Origin: Thermoplasmata archaeon | Lineage (GTDB): Archaea > Thermoplasmatota > Thermoplasmata > Thermoplasmatales > GCA-001856825 | Assembly (NCBI GenBank): GCA_021797915.1 | Contig: JAJZYT010000001.1 | Coordinates: forward strand, 78,473 to 142,472 | Direction of reading: 5' to 3' | DNA length: 64,000 nt | Shown: positions 16,936 to 25,703 of the stretch, one piece after another | Position numbering within the stretch: position 1 is the stretch's first letter | How the letters are laid out: each line of letters opens with the position of its first letter | Translations under genes and position numbers: made by a program | Notes under the pieces: model-generated | Databases searched by the model: none | The model's input: the letters and a program-made list of their open reading frames with translations, nothing else | Told to the model about the DNA's origin: nothing

Positions 16936-18114
16936 ATGGGAAAAATGGACTGGGTGGAGGAGGAAGTTAGAGTTTTGAAAGAGACCGGCCGTTACATTCC
17001 CATACGAACTCTTCAAACTTCTCAGGGCGCGTGGGTCAAGATAGATGGACGAAAATTGTTGAACCTATGCTCCAACAATTACCTCGGGCTTGCGAACAAT
17101 CCAGAAGTCAAGAAGGCAATGCACGAAGCTATTGACACTTATGGAGTAGGGGCAGGTGCAGTGAGGAGCATCGCAGGTACGATGGAACTACATATAAAGC
17201 TCGAAGAGAAGATAGCGCAGTTCAAGCACACGGAGTCATCTCTTGTCTACCAAGGTGGCCTCCTAGCGAACCTTGGAACAATTCCTGCACTGGTAGGCAA
17301 AGAAGACCTTGTTTTCAGCGAGGAACTCAATCACGCAAGCATAATAGACGGAGTGAGACTGAGCTCGGCTAAGAGGGTAGTGTTTTCGCACAACTCTGCA
17401 GCAGATCTTGAAGCGAAACTGAAAACAGAGAGATCAACAGGAAAGAAGTCTCTGATAGTGACGGATGGCGTGTTCAGCATGGATGGCGACATTGCGCCAC
17501 TTAAAGAGGAGGCGGAAGTTGGCGAAAAATATGAATCGATGATTTACGTGGATGATGCCCACGGGGAAGGTATCCTCGGAGATCACGGAAGAGGTATAGT
17601 TGATCACTTCAAGCTGACTGGAAAAGTTGACATTGAAATGGGCACTTTTTCAAAGGCGGTTGGAGTCATGGGTGGTTTCGTCGCGGGCAGAAAGGAGCTG
17701 ATAGATTATCTGAAACAAAAAGCAAGGCCCTTCCTGTTTAGTTCTGCGCTGAATCCCGGGGAAGTAGCAGCGATAATGAAGAGCATCGAGATAATGGATA
17801 GGGACGACTCGCTGCTAAAGAAACTGTGGAATAACTCAGAATTCCTGAAAGAAAAACTCAGGAACATTGGCTACAACACGGGAAAGAGCAAGACTCCAAT
17901 TACTCCCGTTATGGTGGGAGGGGAGAAGGAGACAATCGATCTAAGCAAGGCCCTGTACGAGGAAGGAGTGTTTGCATCTCCGATAGTGTTTCCAACGGTC
18001 GCCAAAGGTGCAGCCAGAATCAGGTTGATGCCGTCGGCAGTCCATTCAAGGGAAGACCTGAAGTATGCGGGAGACAGGTTCGAAGAAGTTGGAAAAAAAC
18101 TGAAGCTCATATGA
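16936..18114 (+). CDS. kbl: Glycine C-acetyltransferase (2-amino-3-ketobutyrate CoA ligase)
   Basis: This PLP enzyme cleaves 2-amino-3-ketobutyrate with CoA into glycine and acetyl-CoA, completing threonine breakdown by Tdh. It belongs to the alpha-oxoamine synthase family: LCSNNYLGLANN (44-55), the cofactor-stacking region YQGGLLAN, DDAHGEG (206-212) and the Schiff-base Lys240 in GTFSKAVG. The 392-residue length fits. It starts a plus-strand gene run with FtcD, Fhs and threonine ammonia-lyase, separated by gaps of 16-17 bases or overlaps, so it is probably one operon supplying and processing glycine and one-carbon units. Confidence 0.92.
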   Translation: MGKMDWVEEEVRVLKETGRYIPIRTLQTSQGAWVKIDGRKLLNLCSNNYLGLANNPEVKKAMHEAIDTYGVGAGAVRSIAGTMELHIKLEEKIAQFKHTESSLVYQGGLLANLGTIPALVGKEDLVFSEELNHASIIDGVRLSSAKRVVFSHNSAADLEAKLKTERSTGKKSLIVTDGVFSMDGDIAPLKEEAEVGEKYESMIYVDDAHGEGILGDHGRGIVDHFKLTGKVDIEMGTFSKAVGVMGGFVAGRKELIDYLKQKARPFLFSSALNPGEVAAIMKSIEIMDRDDSLLKKLWNNSEFLKEKLRNIGYNTGKSKTPITPVMVGGEKETIDLSKALYEEGVFASPIVFPTVAKGAARIRLMPSAVHSREDLKYAGDRFEEVGKKLKLI

Positions 18115-18131
18115 GCTGAGAGTGTGAAATC

Positions 18132-19643
18132 ATGAACTATGTAGAATGTGTACCCAATTACAGTGAGGGGAGGGACAGGGGGAAGATCGACTCCATTATT
18201 GACTCGATCAAGAAGTATCCTGTTGACGTAATTGATGTTGAGATGAATTCGGACCACAACAGAAGTGTTGTGACCGTTGTTGGGGAAGGAGAATCGATGT
18301 TGAACGCGATGTTCGAATCAATAAAGAGGGCAAGCGAGCTCATCGATCTAGACTCGCACAAGGGGGAGCACCCAAGATTCGGTGCTACGGACGTGGTACC
18401 TTTCGTGCCAATGCTGGGAACGACAAGGGAATACTGTGTAGACCTGGCAAGGCGTCTCGGTCAGCGGGTTGGCGAGGAGCTTGGAATACCTGTTTTCCTG
18501 TACTCAGATGCTGCGCTCAGTCCCGCCAGGAAAGAGCTTCCCGATATCAGGAGCGAGAAATTTCAGTACGAACAACTAAAGGAAGCAATCTCTATAGACG
18601 AAAAATATGCACCGGATTTCGGACCCAAGAAGTTGGGGAAAGCGGGAGCCTCGATAATCGGAGCGAGGGAATTCCTGATAGCGTTCAATGTGGATTTCCG
18701 TACTGAGGAGATCAAACCTGTCAAGGAAATAGCAAAGAGGACGCGCGAGAGAACTGGCGGACTTAAGAACGTGAGAGCGCTTGGATTCAACCTAGCCGAA
18801 ACAAAAGAGACGCAGGTCTCGATGAACCTTGTCAATTACAAAGAAACGGCAGTTCCAGAAGTATTTGAATTTGTCAAGAGAGAGGGTCAATCGAGGGGGC
18901 TCCCTATCAGCAGGTCAGAGCTAGTGGGTATGATACCGCTGCAGGCACTAGAGGAGATATACAGGTTTTATTTGATGAATAGAGAATTCTCCGAGAACCA
19001 GATTTTGGAAAAGAAACTCCTGGAAATATTTTCAAAGGACAGCATCAAGGGCTACCTGGGAGAACTCGCTAGCGACAAACCAGCTCCAGGTGGAGGATCT
19101 GCTAGCGGGTTGGTGGGCTCAATGGGAGCCGCCCTTGTTGCAATGGTTGCTGGACTAACTGTCGGAAAGAAAGGGTACGAGGAAGTTCAGGAAAAAATGA
19201 AAGCGATAAAGAGGGACGCAGGGGAATTAGTGTGGCAGCTCTACAATCAATCTGACAGGGACACCAAGGCTTATGACAATCTCACACACTCGCTTTCACT
19301 TCCTAAAGGGACTCCTGAAGAGAAGGAGGAGAGGACAAGAAAGATTCAGGAAAGACTCAAGGAGGCGACGCAGGTTCCGTACGCAACCGGAAAGCTTGCG
19401 GCATCCCTTCTGGATTATCTGCCATTGCTGATAGAGAAGGGGAACAAGAATGCGCTCTCCGACGTGTACTGCGCTGCACTATTCATCTCTTCATCTGTTT
19501 ACGGATCTATGCAGAACGTGAAGATAAACCTAGGACTGATCAAGGATACTGCCTTCATAGAAGAGTACAGAGAGAAAATGTTAGACCTATCTGAAGAGAC
19601 CAGAAAGAAAACAGAGGAAATAGTCAAGAATATGTGGAATTAA
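18132..19643 (+). CDS. ftcD: Glutamate formimidoyltransferase / formiminotetrahydrofolate cyclodeaminase
   Basis: A bifunctional folate enzyme that moves the formimino group from formiminoglutamate (histidine breakdown) to tetrahydrofolate and then deaminates it to methenyl-THF. The transferase part starts with ECVPNYSEGRDR (about 4-15) and contains HPRFGATDVVPFVP. The cyclodeaminase part begins near residue 305 with the PAPGGGSASG motif and is mostly helical. The fusion of both domains in 503 residues matches the mammalian-type FtcD arrangement. It lies between kbl and fhs, joining three routes into the folate pool. Confidence 0.92.
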   Translation: MNYVECVPNYSEGRDRGKIDSIIDSIKKYPVDVIDVEMNSDHNRSVVTVVGEGESMLNAMFESIKRASELIDLDSHKGEHPRFGATDVVPFVPMLGTTREYCVDLARRLGQRVGEELGIPVFLYSDAALSPARKELPDIRSEKFQYEQLKEAISIDEKYAPDFGPKKLGKAGASIIGAREFLIAFNVDFRTEEIKPVKEIAKRTRERTGGLKNVRALGFNLAETKETQVSMNLVNYKETAVPEVFEFVKREGQSRGLPISRSELVGMIPLQALEEIYRFYLMNREFSENQILEKKLLEIFSKDSIKGYLGELASDKPAPGGGSASGLVGSMGAALVAMVAGLTVGKKGYEEVQEKMKAIKRDAGELVWQLYNQSDRDTKAYDNLTHSLSLPKGTPEEKEERTRKIQERLKEATQVPYATGKLAASLLDYLPLLIEKGNKNALSDVYCAALFISSSVYGSMQNVKINLGLIKDTAFIEEYREKMLDLSEETRKKTEEIVKNMWN

Positions 19644-19659
19644 TTTCGAAGGTGAACTA

Positions 19660-21294
19660 ATGAAATTTATAAGTGAAATTGCAACTGAATTAGGAATTAC
19701 TGCGGATGAGCTCGAACAATATGGAAAGTACATGGCCAAGGTGAACCCGACAATTTTGGAAAGGTTGTCTGGAAAGGAGAACGGGAAAATGATCTTGGTA
19801 ACGGCGATTAACCCGACCTCCGCTGGAGAGGGGAAGACAACCACTACCATAGGTCTTTCACAGGGGCTGAAGAAAATTGGAAAGAAGTCAATGGTCACAA
19901 TCAGGGAACCTTCTCTCGGACCCAACTTTGGAATAAAAGGAGGGGGAACTGGTGGAGGTAGATGCCAGTTGCTGCCGGCCGACGAGATAAACCTCAATTT
20001 CACGGGAGATTTTCCAGCGATATCAGCGGCACATAATCTTCTATCTGCGATCGTGAACAACCACATTTTCCACGGAAATGAACTCGGGTTCGACACGAAA
20101 AAGATTGCATGGAAGAGAACAATCGACATGAACGATCGTTCATTGAGACAGGTAATGGTAGGAATGGGTGATCAGGGTGGAGCACTAGCTGAAGACACAT
20201 TCCTGATTACCCCAGCCTCTGAAATCATGGCGATCATGGGATTTGCAGAGAATTACGAGATGCTGAAGGATATGCTATCAAAGATTACCGTCGGTTACAC
20301 GAGGGAAGGCAAGAGATTGACTGCTGGGGATCTTAAAGCGCAAGGTGCAATGGCTGCTCTGCTCAAGAACACCATAAAGCCAAACCTAGTACAGACAAAT
20401 GAAGGTGTTCCAGGATTTGTTCACATAGGACCATTTGGAAATATAGCGCACGGCCATAACAGCGTACTGGCAGACAAGATAGCGCTCAAGCTTGCAGACT
20501 ACGTTATCACTGAAGCAGGGTTCGGCTCAGACCTCGGGGCACAGAAATTCATCGACATCGTTCTGAGAAGGACCGGATATAATCTAGACCTTGTGGTTCT
20601 CGTAGTCACTGTAAAGGCCATAAAGCACAATGGTGGAATGAAACCAACAGAGAATGGCGGAATGGAATTCATCCATAAGGGAATAGAGAACCTGTTCTTC
20701 CACCTGGGTAACCTGGAAAGATATGGTCTCCCTCTTGTCGTTTCACTTAACAGATTCAAAGATGACAGGGAGGAAGAAATCCAGTACCTGAGACAGGAAG
20801 TGGAGAGGAAAGGTTACAGAATGGAATTGAACGAAGGATACCTGAAGGGAGGGGACGGATCAGTTGACCTAGCTAAAACAGTCATAGAGATACTGGACAG
20901 CGGCTCATCCGCTCCGAAGAAGATCAACTTCACCTACGAGAAAGATGACCCGGTAAAATCAAAAATTGAGAGCATAGCTACAAAAGTTTACGGAGCGTCA
21001 AAAATTGAATATTCTAAGAAAGCGATGAGAGTATTGAAGAGAGTGAAGGATGAAAAATTAGATTTCCTGGATGTCTGCATGGCGAAAACTCAGTACTCCA
21101 TAACCGATGACCAGACAAGGCTTGGCTGGCCGAAGAATTTCACCATCAAAATTGAGGACATTATGCTCTCGACTGGGGTAGGGTTTGCAGTGCCTTTACT
21201 TGGCGAGATCATGACGATGCCGGGTCTTCCAAAACATCCCATCTCTGAGGAAGTAAATATAGATGAAAGGGGGAACATCACCGGATTACTCTGA
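19660..21294 (+). CDS. fhs: Formate-tetrahydrofolate ligase
   Basis: Fhs makes 10-formyl-THF from formate, ATP and THF, or runs in reverse. The P-loop-like motif is TSAGEGKTTTTIGL (53-66), and the family blocks EPSLGPNFGIKGG and HNGGMKPTENGG are intact. The 544 residues are normal. It sits 16 bases after ftcD and its 3' end overlaps the next gene by 32 bases. In this operon the enzyme would exchange formyl groups with the pool fed by FtcD and the glycine route. The start ATG is preceded by gaaggtga. Confidence 0.95.
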   Translation: MKFISEIATELGITADELEQYGKYMAKVNPTILERLSGKENGKMILVTAINPTSAGEGKTTTTIGLSQGLKKIGKKSMVTIREPSLGPNFGIKGGGTGGGRCQLLPADEINLNFTGDFPAISAAHNLLSAIVNNHIFHGNELGFDTKKIAWKRTIDMNDRSLRQVMVGMGDQGGALAEDTFLITPASEIMAIMGFAENYEMLKDMLSKITVGYTREGKRLTAGDLKAQGAMAALLKNTIKPNLVQTNEGVPGFVHIGPFGNIAHGHNSVLADKIALKLADYVITEAGFGSDLGAQKFIDIVLRRTGYNLDLVVLVVTVKAIKHNGGMKPTENGGMEFIHKGIENLFFHLGNLERYGLPLVVSLNRFKDDREEEIQYLRQEVERKGYRMELNEGYLKGGDGSVDLAKTVIEILDSGSSAPKKINFTYEKDDPVKSKIESIATKVYGASKIEYSKKAMRVLKRVKDEKLDFLDVCMAKTQYSITDDQTRLGWPKNFTIKIEDIMLSTGVGFAVPLLGEIMTMPGLPKHPISEEVNIDERGNITGLL

Positions 21295-22501
21295 AACAGT
21301 GACTTGGAAGGACGTAGAAGAAGCCTATGACCGAGTGAAAGGCGTTATAAAAAACACTCCCATAGAACGTTCCAGCTCAATAAGCGATCTGAGTGGGGGA
21401 GAAGTCTACCTGAAACTGGAGAACCTCCAGAAGGGAGGATCATTCAAGATCAGGGGAGCTTACAATCTAATAAGCAGGATCAAGAAAGATGTGGTGGCCG
21501 CCAGCGCGGGAAACCACGCACAGGGAGTTGCCCTCGCATCCTCAATGCTCGGATTGAAGTCACTCGTGGTCATGCCACAGTTCGCACCCCCCGTGAAGAT
21601 GATTGCCACGCAGAGGTACGGAGGAGAGGTGCTGCTGTATGGAAACACATTTGACGAAGCTACCGAGAGAGCCAAGAAAATTGCAAAAGAAGAAGGTAAG
21701 ATTTTCGCACACGCATTCGACAACAGGTATGTCGTAGCAGGTCAGGGAACAATCTCAATGGAAATTCTGGATGAGATGGATGATTTCGACTATATCCTCG
21801 TGCCAATCGGGGGTGGAGGACTCATAGGAGGAATTGCAACCTATCTCAAGGAGAGGGGTTACAAGGGAAAAGTCATTGGTGTAGAAGCTGAGAACGCCGC
21901 CGCTATGAAACACTCGCTCAAAGAAGGGAAACCGGTGAAACTTGACTCGGTGGATACGATTGCAGATGGAATAGCTGTCAAATCACCATCCTTGTTCACG
22001 GTCAGAATAGCAAAGCGATATGTCGACCAGATTGTGACAGTGAGTGACGAGGAGATATCCTATGCGATGTTCACTCTCCTCGAGAGGGGAAAAATCGTGG
22101 CGGAACCGGCCGGTGCTGCTTCGGTGGCCGCGCTGATAAAAGGGAAGGTCAACGTGAAGGGGAAAAAGGTAGTGGCACTTATTTCCGGAGGTAATGTTGA
22201 CATGCCGCTGCTCTCACAGATCATTGAAAAGAATCTATTAGAAAATGGGAGAGAATTCATCATCAGTTTCATCGTGAACAACGTCCCATCGGAAATGAAG
22301 AAAGCAATAGAGCTGTTCGCAGAGATGAAGCTGAATGTGGAGGAACTTCATACTGAGCTGTTCGGTGAAGACATAGGAGTCGGAAAGCAGAAGATCACCG
22401 CCAAGCTTAAGATATACGGGCACGAGCCCCTTTCCAAAATAAGGAAAACTTTCACATCCCTGGGTTTCAGGATAGTGAGCATAAGGGGGGCGGAATTTTA
22501 G
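21263..22501 (+). CDS. ilvA: Threonine ammonia-lyase with C-terminal ACT-like domain
   Basis: A fold-type II PLP enzyme that deaminates threonine (or serine) to 2-oxobutyrate (or pyruvate). The PLP lysine is Lys62 in GGSFKIRGAY, and the phosphate-binding glycine loop is PIGGGGLIGG (about 186-195). Residues from about 330 look like an ACT regulatory domain, as in catabolic and short biosynthetic threonine dehydratases. The ATG lies inside the end of fhs (32-base overlap), which implies tight coupling. With Tdh/Kbl the cell thus has two competing exits for threonine. A structured, GC-richer region follows the stop directly. Confidence 0.9.
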   Translation: MKGGTSPDYSETVTWKDVEEAYDRVKGVIKNTPIERSSSISDLSGGEVYLKLENLQKGGSFKIRGAYNLISRIKKDVVAASAGNHAQGVALASSMLGLKSLVVMPQFAPPVKMIATQRYGGEVLLYGNTFDEATERAKKIAKEEGKIFAHAFDNRYVVAGQGTISMEILDEMDDFDYILVPIGGGGLIGGIATYLKERGYKGKVIGVEAENAAAMKHSLKEGKPVKLDSVDTIADGIAVKSPSLFTVRIAKRYVDQIVTVSDEEISYAMFTLLERGKIVAEPAGAASVAALIKGKVNVKGKKVVALISGGNVDMPLLSQIIEKNLLENGREFIISFIVNNVPSEMKKAIELFAEMKLNVEELHTELFGEDIGVGKQKITAKLKIYGHEPLSKIRKTFTSLGFRIVSIRGAEF

Positions 22502-22690
22502 TGTTCCCCGGAACTAACAAGGAGAATCATTATCATCCCCTCTGACCTTTCCGGGGATGTGGGATTTCTTCTGGCCTTGAGTTCACAGATAGGCGACACG
22601 CCATAACTCACCAAGGGGCCCAAAAATCCCTGTAGTTCCCCGTCGTCCAGCGTCTATCACCGATCAAGCGCTATTCCAAAGGGAACGCAC
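22501..22690. ncRNA. Candidate structured RNA of about 190 nt, strand undecided
   Basis: The convergent gap between the threonine ammonia-lyase and queF genes folds into a fully nested set of helices. Closing stem: 22501-22508 with 22681-22690 (two-base bulge). Inside it: ggaacta 22510-22516 with 22633-22639, which encloses atcccc/ggggat (22535-22540/22553-22558) and a long arm of gggattt/aaatccc (22561-22567/22624-22630), ggcc/ggcc (22573-22576/22617-22620), tgagtt/aactca (22578-22583/22605-22610) and ggcg/cgcc (22592-22595/22599-22602). A further hairpin is agcg/cgct (22649-22652/22669-22672). The stretch looks richer in G+C than the other gaps. I could not match it to SRP RNA, RNase P RNA or tRNA landmarks. 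Confidence 0.45.
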
Positions 22691-22702
22691 TAAAATGTAA
22701 TA

Positions 22703-23140
22703 TCAACTCTTAACTCTTTCGAATCTAGCAGTAATTCTAGTCCTGAGTCCGCCCCTAGCATTGAATTCTCCAATGACCTCCATGAATTTCGGTGAACAAC
22801 TCTTCACGAGATCCTCGAGTATCTTGTTAACAGCATTCTCTTGGAATATACCGACATTTCTGTACCTGTGTAGGTAAAGTTTGAGAGACTTCAATTCGAT
22901 TATCCTCTTGTCAGGAAGGTACTGTACCGTTATCTTTCCGAAGTCTGGCATTCCAGTCTTGGGGCAAATAGAAGTGAATTCATCTGTCTCTATCGTGATG
23001 TGGGATGAACTCTTGTTGTAAGGGAAAAGAACGGAATTGACCTTGCCTAGATCGAGTTTCTTTATCTCCTTCTGCAAGTTTTCGTATTCTGACACTCTGA
23101 CAGTATTGTGAACTCCTAAATCAAGATTCCTTGGGTGCAC
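22703..23140 (-). CDS. queF: QueF-family preQ0 reductase (or QueF-like archaeosine synthase)
   Basis: A tunnel-fold enzyme acting on preQ0. Catalytic Cys59 and Asp66 are in FTSICPKTGMPDFG, and the NADPH-linked QueF motif is intact as ELKSLKLY (82-89), followed by the substrate Glu101. In bacteria this enzyme reduces preQ0 to preQ1. In some archaea the related QueF-L instead adds ammonia to preQ0-tRNA to make archaeosine. The intact QueF motif favours reduction; the archaeal host favours the other. The His normally before the substrate Glu is Gln100 here. The length of 145 residues fits either type. It relates to QueC/QueD and the transglycosylase elsewhere in the window. Confidence 0.82.
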   Translation of the reverse strand: MHPRNLDLGVHNTVRVSEYENLQKEIKKLDLGKVNSVLFPYNKSSSHITIETDEFTSICPKTGMPDFGKITVQYLPDKRIIELKSLKLYLHRYRNVGIFQENAVNKILEDLVKSCSPKFMEVIGEFNARGGLRTRITARFERVKS

Positions 23141-23208
23141 TTCATAATATCCGCAAAATGAAATCGGGCTACCAAAACTATTTTTAAAACATATTGTTCA
23201 GCGAATCA

Positions 23209-24123
23209 ATGAAATCGACAGCAGTCCTGATCGCAGTTTTGATAGTAGTGGCAGGACTGGGACTGTACGTCTACTACACTAACGAAACCCACAAAAACAC
23301 GCCGACGGGTTCACACGTCTACCTAGGTGCTGTCTACAGCGGACCTCTAAAATATACGAACTACGTATCAGCCAGCGTGGACTTCAAGGACGGCTCGAAC
23401 CTCAAGAATGACGTCTATTATGTTGTCCTTTCAATATGGGACAGCAACAACAGCTACGACCAGTTGGGGATCACTTCTTACATGGGGAAATTCTACTCCA
23501 CGTATTCGTATACACAAACATTGAACGGAACGATAAAATATATTTTTCAGCCCCGCTGGAATCTGATCAGTCCCGGTAATCACAATATATCTATGTACGT
23601 GGACAAAGGCAACATCCTCTTCAAGTTTGACAGTAACACTTTCACGGCTCAGACCGGTGGTGACAACTTTACCCTGGAAACAAACCAGAAAATTGGTAAT
23701 CATTCATTTGCTGGCTTTACAATATACGAGGAGATATATGGTTTCAACAAGACCCTTCCAGGAATCTCATACAACTTCTCAAACGTTCAATATGGGACAG
23801 GCGGTTACCCGAGTGGATATGTAATGGACTGGATGCCCTTCTCACACAATCTCACTAGTGTTCCCTCGGCGGTCGTCTACATGAAGTATGCCAGTGTCAA
23901 CATATACAATACCGCACCCGTAACACTCAGGATTTCAGTCCAAAATCTCTTATCCCCTGCCATGCTAAAGATTTCTGACCTCAACGAAACGATCCCTGGG
24001 AATGGACAGTATTCCTTCAACCTACTTCCCGGAAATTACACTCTCTACCTGGTGTACCAGGGGATATCCAGGTCCTACAACGTTTCTCTGAATTCAAGCA
24101 GGGATTACACTGTAACTGGATGA
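23209..24123 (+). CDS. N-terminally anchored extracellular protein
   Basis: A protein of about 304 residues with one N-terminal membrane segment (STAVLIAVLIVVAGLGLYVYY) and no C-terminal anchor, so most of it should be outside the cell. The body is rich in Asn, Ser, Thr and Tyr with many N-glycosylation sequons. Its last about 80 residues look like a beta-sandwich with the phrase LLPGNYTLYLVYQG, a pattern of carboxypeptidase-regulatory-like or PEGA-like surface domains. I chose this ATG over a TTG five codons earlier because the TATA-like tttttaaaac lies about 25 bases upstream. The function is unknown. Confidence 0.65.
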   Translation: MKSTAVLIAVLIVVAGLGLYVYYTNETHKNTPTGSHVYLGAVYSGPLKYTNYVSASVDFKDGSNLKNDVYYVVLSIWDSNNSYDQLGITSYMGKFYSTYSYTQTLNGTIKYIFQPRWNLISPGNHNISMYVDKGNILFKFDSNTFTAQTGGDNFTLETNQKIGNHSFAGFTIYEEIYGFNKTLPGISYNFSNVQYGTGGYPSGYVMDWMPFSHNLTSVPSAVVYMKYASVNIYNTAPVTLRISVQNLLSPAMLKISDLNETIPGNGQYSFNLLPGNYTLYLVYQGISRSYNVSLNSSRDYTVTG

Positions 24124-24290
24124 TCCATTTTATGAATACCCCACTGAACACGAGAATCACACTGTGCAATCGCAAACATTAGAGAACGCTTAGTAGAAGT
24201 CTTATTCATCTCCAGCTTCTAACGAACTTTCCACCACTTGCCTACCTGCAAGTAAATGAACTTCTTCTAACACGCTATCTGATCGCCTAA

Positions 24291-24302
24291 ACTTTTTATA
24301 TC
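24291..24302 (+). promoter_or_regulatory. TATA box of the L7Ae ribosomal operon
   Basis: actttttatatc is a clear archaeal TATA element. Transcription would begin about 25 bases later, near a nine-codon mini-frame (ATG at 24325) that comes before the L7Ae gene. Confidence 0.6.
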
Positions 24303-24341
24303 CTACCAAACTAACCAAAGACCAATGACTGATAAAGTGAA

Positions 24342-24347
24342 GGAGGT
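24342..24347 (+). promoter_or_regulatory. Strong ribosome-binding site of L7Ae
   Basis: GGAGGT lies six bases before the L7Ae ATG. Many other genes here lack a clear Shine-Dalgarno site and look leaderless, so this one marks a true leader. It lies inside the mini-frame starting at 24325 (MTDKVKEVR), whose TAA shares one base with the L7Ae ATG. Confidence 0.7.
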
Positions 24348-24353
24348 AAGATA

Positions 24354-24722
24354 ATGGCAGAAACAACTTATGTAAGGTTCCAAACGCCAGACGACTTAAG
24401 AGCAAAGGCGATGCAGCTTGTGGAGGTTTCATCCGAAACAGGAAAGATAAAGAAGGGAACGAATGAGGTTACAAAGGTAGTGGAGAGAGGGGAAGCAAAA
24501 ATAGTCGTGATAGCAGAAGACATTACGCCCCCAGAAGTAATACTTCACATACCACTCCTCTGTGAGGAAAAGGGGATACCATATTTCTACGTTCAGAAGA
24601 AAGAGGACCTCGGGCAGAAAGTAAAGCTCAAGAGTTCCGCCGCTGTTGCAATCGTCGAACCAGGAAATGGAAAGCAACTGTTGACAGAACTCATAGACAA
24701 GTTCAAGGAAATCAAGAAATAA
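24354..24722 (+). CDS. rpl7ae: Ribosomal protein L7Ae (eL8)
   Basis: L7Ae binds kink-turn motifs in 23S rRNA, box C/D and H/ACA guide RNAs and RNase P RNA. The 122-residue protein has the family signature: KGTNEVTKVVERGEAK (36-51), IAEDITPPEVILHIPLLCEEKGIPY and a C-terminal helix. It is the first gene of a translation operon followed by S28e, L24e, Ndk and aIF5B, a conserved archaeal order. A nine-codon frame precedes it in the leader and could couple or attenuate its translation. Confidence 0.96.
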   Translation: MAETTYVRFQTPDDLRAKAMQLVEVSSETGKIKKGTNEVTKVVERGEAKIVVIAEDITPPEVILHIPLLCEEKGIPYFYVQKKEDLGQKVKLKSSAAVAIVEPGNGKQLLTELIDKFKEIKK

Positions 24723-24735
24723 AGAGTGATGTGAA

Positions 24736-24948
24736 ATGCCAGAGAACGACGCCATTCCATGCGAAGTCGTGGAGCTTGTTGGTAGGACAGGAATGGCAGG
24801 AGAGGCGACCCAGGTCAAGATCAAGGTACTTGCAGGAGGAGACCAGGGAAGGGTTCTAACGAGAAACGTGATGGGCCCGGTCAGGATCGGAGACATCCTC
24901 ATGCTCAAGGAAACGGCAAGGGAAGCAAGGAAACTTTCGGTGAGGTGA
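24736..24948 (+). CDS. rps28e: Ribosomal protein S28e (eS28)
   Basis: A 70-residue small-subunit protein with an OB-like beta barrel that sits near the mRNA exit channel. Typical blocks are [18 protein letters not shown] and [22 protein letters not shown], almost the family consensus. It lies 13 bases after L7Ae in the ribosomal operon, and its stop overlaps the GTG of the L24e gene (GTGA). Confidence 0.96.
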   Translation: MPENDAIPCEVVELVGRTGMAGEATQVKIKVLAGGDQGRVLTRNVMGPVRIGDILMLKETAREARKLSVR

Positions 24949-25244
24949 TTCTTACGGAAACAAGGTATTGTTCATTCTGCGGATCTAAAATAGAACTCGG
25001 AACAGGAAAGATGTACATCAAGAGAGATGGTTCAGTTCTTTATTTTGACAATATGAAATGCGAGAAGAATTTCCTCAAGCTTCGCAGAGAGCCAAGAAGG
25101 ATCAGATGGACGGAAGAGGGAAGAGAGGAAAAAGCACACAGGATCAAGTTCTCCAAGGAAACGGCTCCGAAGCCAAAAGCTCCTGCGGTTGAAGCGCCAA
25201 AGGAAGAAAAAGGGCAAGCCGTAGAACCTCCAAAAGAAAGCTGA
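24945..25244 (+). CDS. rpl24e: Ribosomal protein L24e (eL24) with charged tail
   Basis: A zinc-ribbon large-subunit protein. The domain occupies residues 1 to about 60: [13 protein letters not shown] with the first CxxC, then a cysteine in [11 protein letters not shown]. The usual basic [10 protein letters not shown] follows. Archaeal L24e is usually 55-70 residues; this one has an extra tail of about 35 residues rich in Lys, Pro, Ala and Glu ([15 protein letters not shown]), likely disordered. The start is GTG, overlapping the S28e stop. Confidence 0.92.
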   Translation: MILTETRYCSFCGSKIELGTGKMYIKRDGSVLYFDNMKCEKNFLKLRREPRRIRWTEEGREEKAHRIKFSKETAPKPKAPAVEAPKEEKGQAVEPPKES

Positions 25245-25256
25245 GGTGGAGATCTT

Positions 25257-25697
25257 TTGAGAACTCTTGTTTTGATTAAGCCGGATGGTGTGGTAAGATC
25301 CAGGGTTGGCGCAATAATTTCAAGGTTCGAGGACAAAGGACTCAAAGTAGTCGCAATGAAGATGATGAAACTTGATAGAGCAAGTGCGGAGAGGCACTAT
25401 GCGATCCACAAGGGTAAACCGTTCTACGATTCACTGCTGAATTACATCACTTCGAACCCCATAGTTGCGATGGTGATAGAGGGAAACAACTGCATCGACA
25501 TTGTCAGGAAAATGATGGGGGCCACTAATGGAGCCAAGGCCGAACCCGGCACAATCAGGGGAGACTACTCAGTTGGAATAGATTTCAATCTGATACACGG
25601 AAGCGATTCAGAGGAATCTGCAAAGTACGAGATTCCTATATTCTTTGAAGATAGAGAAATATTAACTTACGAGAGGGCAGATAGAGATTGGCTGTGA
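25257..25697 (+). CDS. ndk: Nucleoside-diphosphate kinase
   Basis: Ndk moves gamma-phosphate between nucleoside triphosphates and diphosphates through a phospho-histidine. The start LVLIKPDGVVR is diagnostic, and the active-site His114 lies in NLIHGSDSEESA. The length of 146 residues is normal. The gene has a TTG start with GAGGTGGAG ahead of it and lies in the order L7Ae-S28e-L24e-Ndk-IF5B that is conserved in many archaea. Confidence 0.95.
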   Translation: MRTLVLIKPDGVVRSRVGAIISRFEDKGLKVVAMKMMKLDRASAERHYAIHKGKPFYDSLLNYITSNPIVAMVIEGNNCIDIVRKMMGATNGAKAEPGTIRGDYSVGIDFNLIHGSDSEESAKYEIPIFFEDREILTYERADRDWL

Positions 25698-25703
25698 CAT
25701 GTT

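Noticed and set aside
16837..17016. Upstream 60-codon extension of the surface protein
   Set aside because: It overlaps the divergent kbl start and precedes an evident signal peptide that should be N-terminal.
22501..22690. SRP RNA or RNase P RNA
   Set aside because: The conserved SRP helix 8 sequence and RNase P core motifs could not be found on either strand, and the length is too short.
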